From Desulfonatronaceae bacterium UBA663 (GTDB lineage Bacteria; Desulfobacterota; Desulfovibrionia; Desulfovibrionales; Desulfonatronaceae): a stretch of 6,603 nucleotides of DNA. Positions 5,161 to 6,603 of the stretch are shown in pieces. Within the stretch, counting starts at the first letter, position 1. Each line of letters begins with the position of its first letter. Under the pieces are notes generated by a model that did not search any database, had not been told where the DNA came from, and saw nothing but the letters and a program-made list of their open reading frames with translations. The stretch is taken from contig DBNV01000069.1 of NCBI GenBank assembly GCA_002299865.1, forward strand, positions 1 to 6,603, in the 5' to 3' direction. Made by a program: the position numbers and the translations under genes.

Positions 5161-6594
5161 ATGCCTGACTTAAACGGTCTGACCGGCCGGCAACAATCCT
5201 TTTTACAGGCGCTTTTCCCGGGCGAGGACTATCTGGACGCGCCGGAAAAGACGTGCGTTTACGGCACGGACGCCAGTCGCCGCTTTGTCGCGCCCTGGGC
5301 GGTTGTCCGGCCCAGGGAACTGGGGCAGATCCGGGAACTGCTGCGCTGGGCGCATCAGGAACAGGTGCCATTGTTTCCCCGCGCACGGGCCACCAACGTG
5401 GTCGGCGGATGCGTGCCCCAGGGCGGCGGAGTGGTGGTATCCTGCCTGGGCATGAACAGAATTCTTGAGATCAATGGAGAGGATTTTGTCGCCCAGGTGG
5501 AGCCGGGCGTGATCACGGGGGATTTTCAAGCTAGACTGCGCGAGCCGGCCCTCTATTATCCGCCGGATCCGGCCAGCGCCCGTTTTTCCACCCTGGGCGG
5601 CAACGCGGCCACCTGCGCGGGTGGGATGCGCGCCGTGAAGTACGGCGTGACCCGCGACTACGTCCTGGGTATCGAGGCCGTGCTGCCCGGCGGAGAGATG
5701 ATCCACACCGGCGCCCGGACGCATAAGAACGTAGTCGGCCTGGATTTGACCCGGCTTTTGGTGGGTTCGGCCGGGACCCTGGCCTTTTTCACCAAGCTGA
5801 CCCTCAAGCTTTTACCCTTGCCTCCGGCCCAGGCCACCCTGATGGTCGGGTTTAAGTCCCTGGATCTGGCCCTGGCCGCCTCGGCCGCTGTGTTCCGTGC
5901 CGGAATCCTGCCCGTGGCCATGGAATTGATGCCCAGGGAGACGCTGGAATGCGTGGCCCAGATCGTGGAACCGCTCGGGCCCGAGGCCCTTGGGCCCAAG
6001 GCCCTCGGGTCCAAGGCCCCCTGGCCCGAGGCCACGAACGCCTTGCTGCTGGTCAAGTGCGACGGCCGCCCTGAAGGGTTGCTTGAGGACTTGGCTTTGA
6101 CGCGCAGGGCCTTGGAAGGTGTTGGACCCTGCTTTTTGGTCGAGGCCCGCGATCCTGAGGAAGAAGACCGGTTTTGGGAGTATCGGCGGCTGATCAACCC
6201 GGCGTCGTTTCGCCTGGGTAAGGACAAAATCAGCGAGGACGTAACCCTGCCCCGGAGCAAGGTGGCCGAAGGCATTGTCGGGATTCGCGAGATAGCCGGG
6301 CGCCACGGCGTGCCCATCCTGACTTTTGGGCATTTGGGCGACGGCAATATCCACACGAACATCATGTTCGACGCCTCAGACGAGCGCCAGGCTCGGGGCG
6401 CGGGCCTTGCTCACGACCAGATCCTGGATCTGGTGCTGCGCCTGGGCGGGGTGCTCTCCGGAGAACACGGTCTGGGACTGACCAAGCGGAAACATCTGGA
6501 ACGCCAGGTCGGGCCGGTGGAGCGCGGCCTGTTCGTGCTGATCAAGCGAGCCTTTGATCCGCATGGGATCATGAACCCGGGCAAGGCCTACTGA
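5161..6594 (+). CDS. GlcD-like FAD-linked lactate/glycolate oxidoreductase
   Basis: The product is a 477-residue FAD-binding oxidoreductase of the GlcD/D-lactate dehydrogenase family, which oxidises 2-hydroxy acids such as D-lactate or glycolate to 2-oxo acids. The FAD-binding domain (about 40-220) shows PRARATNVVGGCVPQGGGVV (73-92), MNRILEIN (98-105), PPDPAS (134-139), STLGGNAATCAGG (143-155), KYGVTRDYVLG (160-170) and LLVGSAGTL (199-207). The C-terminal FAD-oxidase domain shows KISEDVTLPRS (356-366), GHLGDGNIHTN (390-400) with likely metal ligands His391/His398, SGEHGLG (433-439) and DPHGIMNPGK (466-475). GSAGT replaces the usual GSEGT. Residues about 272-291 are a tandem-repeat insertion. 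ATG 5161 is the first possible start after the smpB stop and lacks an SD. No iron-sulfur domain is fused, so a GlcF-type partner may lie beyond 6603. Lactate versus glycolate cannot be decided from the sequence. glcD would be the nearest symbol. Confidence 0.9.
   Translation: MPDLNGLTGRQQSFLQALFPGEDYLDAPEKTCVYGTDASRRFVAPWAVVRPRELGQIRELLRWAHQEQVPLFPRARATNVVGGCVPQGGGVVVSCLGMNRILEINGEDFVAQVEPGVITGDFQARLREPALYYPPDPASARFSTLGGNAATCAGGMRAVKYGVTRDYVLGIEAVLPGGEMIHTGARTHKNVVGLDLTRLLVGSAGTLAFFTKLTLKLLPLPPAQATLMVGFKSLDLALAASAAVFRAGILPVAMELMPRETLECVAQIVEPLGPEALGPKALGSKAPWPEATNALLLVKCDGRPEGLLEDLALTRRALEGVGPCFLVEARDPEEEDRFWEYRRLINPASFRLGKDKISEDVTLPRSKVAEGIVGIREIAGRHGVPILTFGHLGDGNIHTNIMFDASDERQARGAGLAHDQILDLVLRLGGVLSGEHGLGLTKRKHLERQVGPVERGLFVLIKRAFDPHGIMNPGKAY
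5974..6001 (+). repeat. Two adjacent perfect palindromes within the tandem repeat
   Basis: CTCGGGCCCGAG (5974-5985, 12 bp) and CCTTGGGCCCAAGG (5988-6001, 14 bp) are each their own reverse complement. They arise from the repeat unit's GGGCCC core. They could form small hairpins in single-stranded DNA or RNA, but they lie inside a coding sequence with no T-run, so a terminator role is unlikely. Confidence 0.7.
5977..6033 (+). repeat. In-frame 15-bp tandem repeat (about 3.8 copies)
   Basis: Units GGGCCCGAGGCCCTT (5977-5991), GGGCCCAAGGCCCTC (5992-6006), GGGTCCAAGGCCCCC (6007-6021) and a partial TGGCCCGAGGCC (6022-6033) repeat with a 15-bp period. They encode the pentapeptides GPEAL, GPKAL, GSKAP and WPEA(T), all in frame with the FAD oxidase gene. 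The placement, between the MELMPRETLE segment and the LLLVKCDG strand, is a surface-loop position in this family. Because the period is a multiple of three, copy-number change would not break the gene. Confidence 0.85.
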
Positions 6595-6603
6595 CAATTG
6601 GTG
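6595..6603 (+). other. Tail of window after the FAD oxidase gene
   Basis: Nine bases follow the TGA stop. They are too few to show whether another gene, for example a GlcF-like partner, or a terminator comes next. The final GTG could be a start codon but cannot be judged. Confidence 0.3.

Noticed and set aside
5147..5175. TTGTTG and downstream TTAAAC as a promoter for the FAD oxidase gene
   Set aside because: The -10-like hexamer matches poorly and lies inside the coding sequence, so transcription would start after the ATG.
5974..6033. GC-rich palindromes as a transcription terminator
   Set aside because: They lie mid-gene, in frame, with no following T-run, and are explained by the 15-bp tandem repeat.
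5658..6365. 235-codon open frame on the minus strand opposite the FAD oxidase gene
   Set aside because: Low-complexity Ser/Arg/Pro-rich translation without a family motif, fully opposite conserved coding sequence.

Overview
The window is a GC-rich bacterial segment with eight protein genes, all on the + strand and packed almost end to end. In order they are rnhB (5' end cut off by the window edge), a yraN/UPF0102 gene, rsmI, a mannose-family PTS EIID gene, ptsH (HPr), ptsI (Enzyme I), smpB and a glcD-type FAD oxidase gene. The combination of a lone Man-family EIID with HPr and EI, then smpB and a GlcD-like lactate/glycolate oxidoreductase, is what I recall from sulfate-reducing Desulfovibrio-type genomes (Desulfovibrionales, Desulfobacterota). 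That assignment is from memory and inference, not from a search.

Layout. Positions 2-1813 hold genes for nucleic-acid and ribosome maintenance: RNase HII, the nuclease-fold protein YraN, and RsmI, which methylates C1402 of 16S rRNA. They overlap heavily (19 and 59 nt). Positions 1810-4684 hold PTS genes: EIID overlaps rsmI by 4 nt, then come HPr and Enzyme I. No EIIA, EIIB or EIIC gene is present, so the sugar-specific part of the transporter is incomplete here. smpB (4684-5139) overlaps ptsI by 1 nt and encodes the tmRNA partner of ribosome rescue. The glcD-type gene (5161-6594) follows after 21 bp and may start a lactate/glycolate oxidation unit that continues past the window.

There is no internal promoter or terminator that I can support. 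The overlaps and close Shine-Dalgarno (SD) sequences suggest one long co-transcribed unit with much translational coupling. The one sizeable gap in the PTS block (50 bp, EIID to ptsH) is the most interesting non-coding stretch. It holds two tiny ORFs that overlap head to tail and bridge the EIID stop to the ptsH start. It also holds a perfect 6-bp inverted repeat that places most of the ptsH SD in a hairpin loop directly before the start codon. The other notable structure is an in-frame 15-bp tandem repeat inside the glcD-type gene.

I found no transposon, CRISPR array, RNA gene or defence-type system. This is mainly a housekeeping region, and the findings below are modest.
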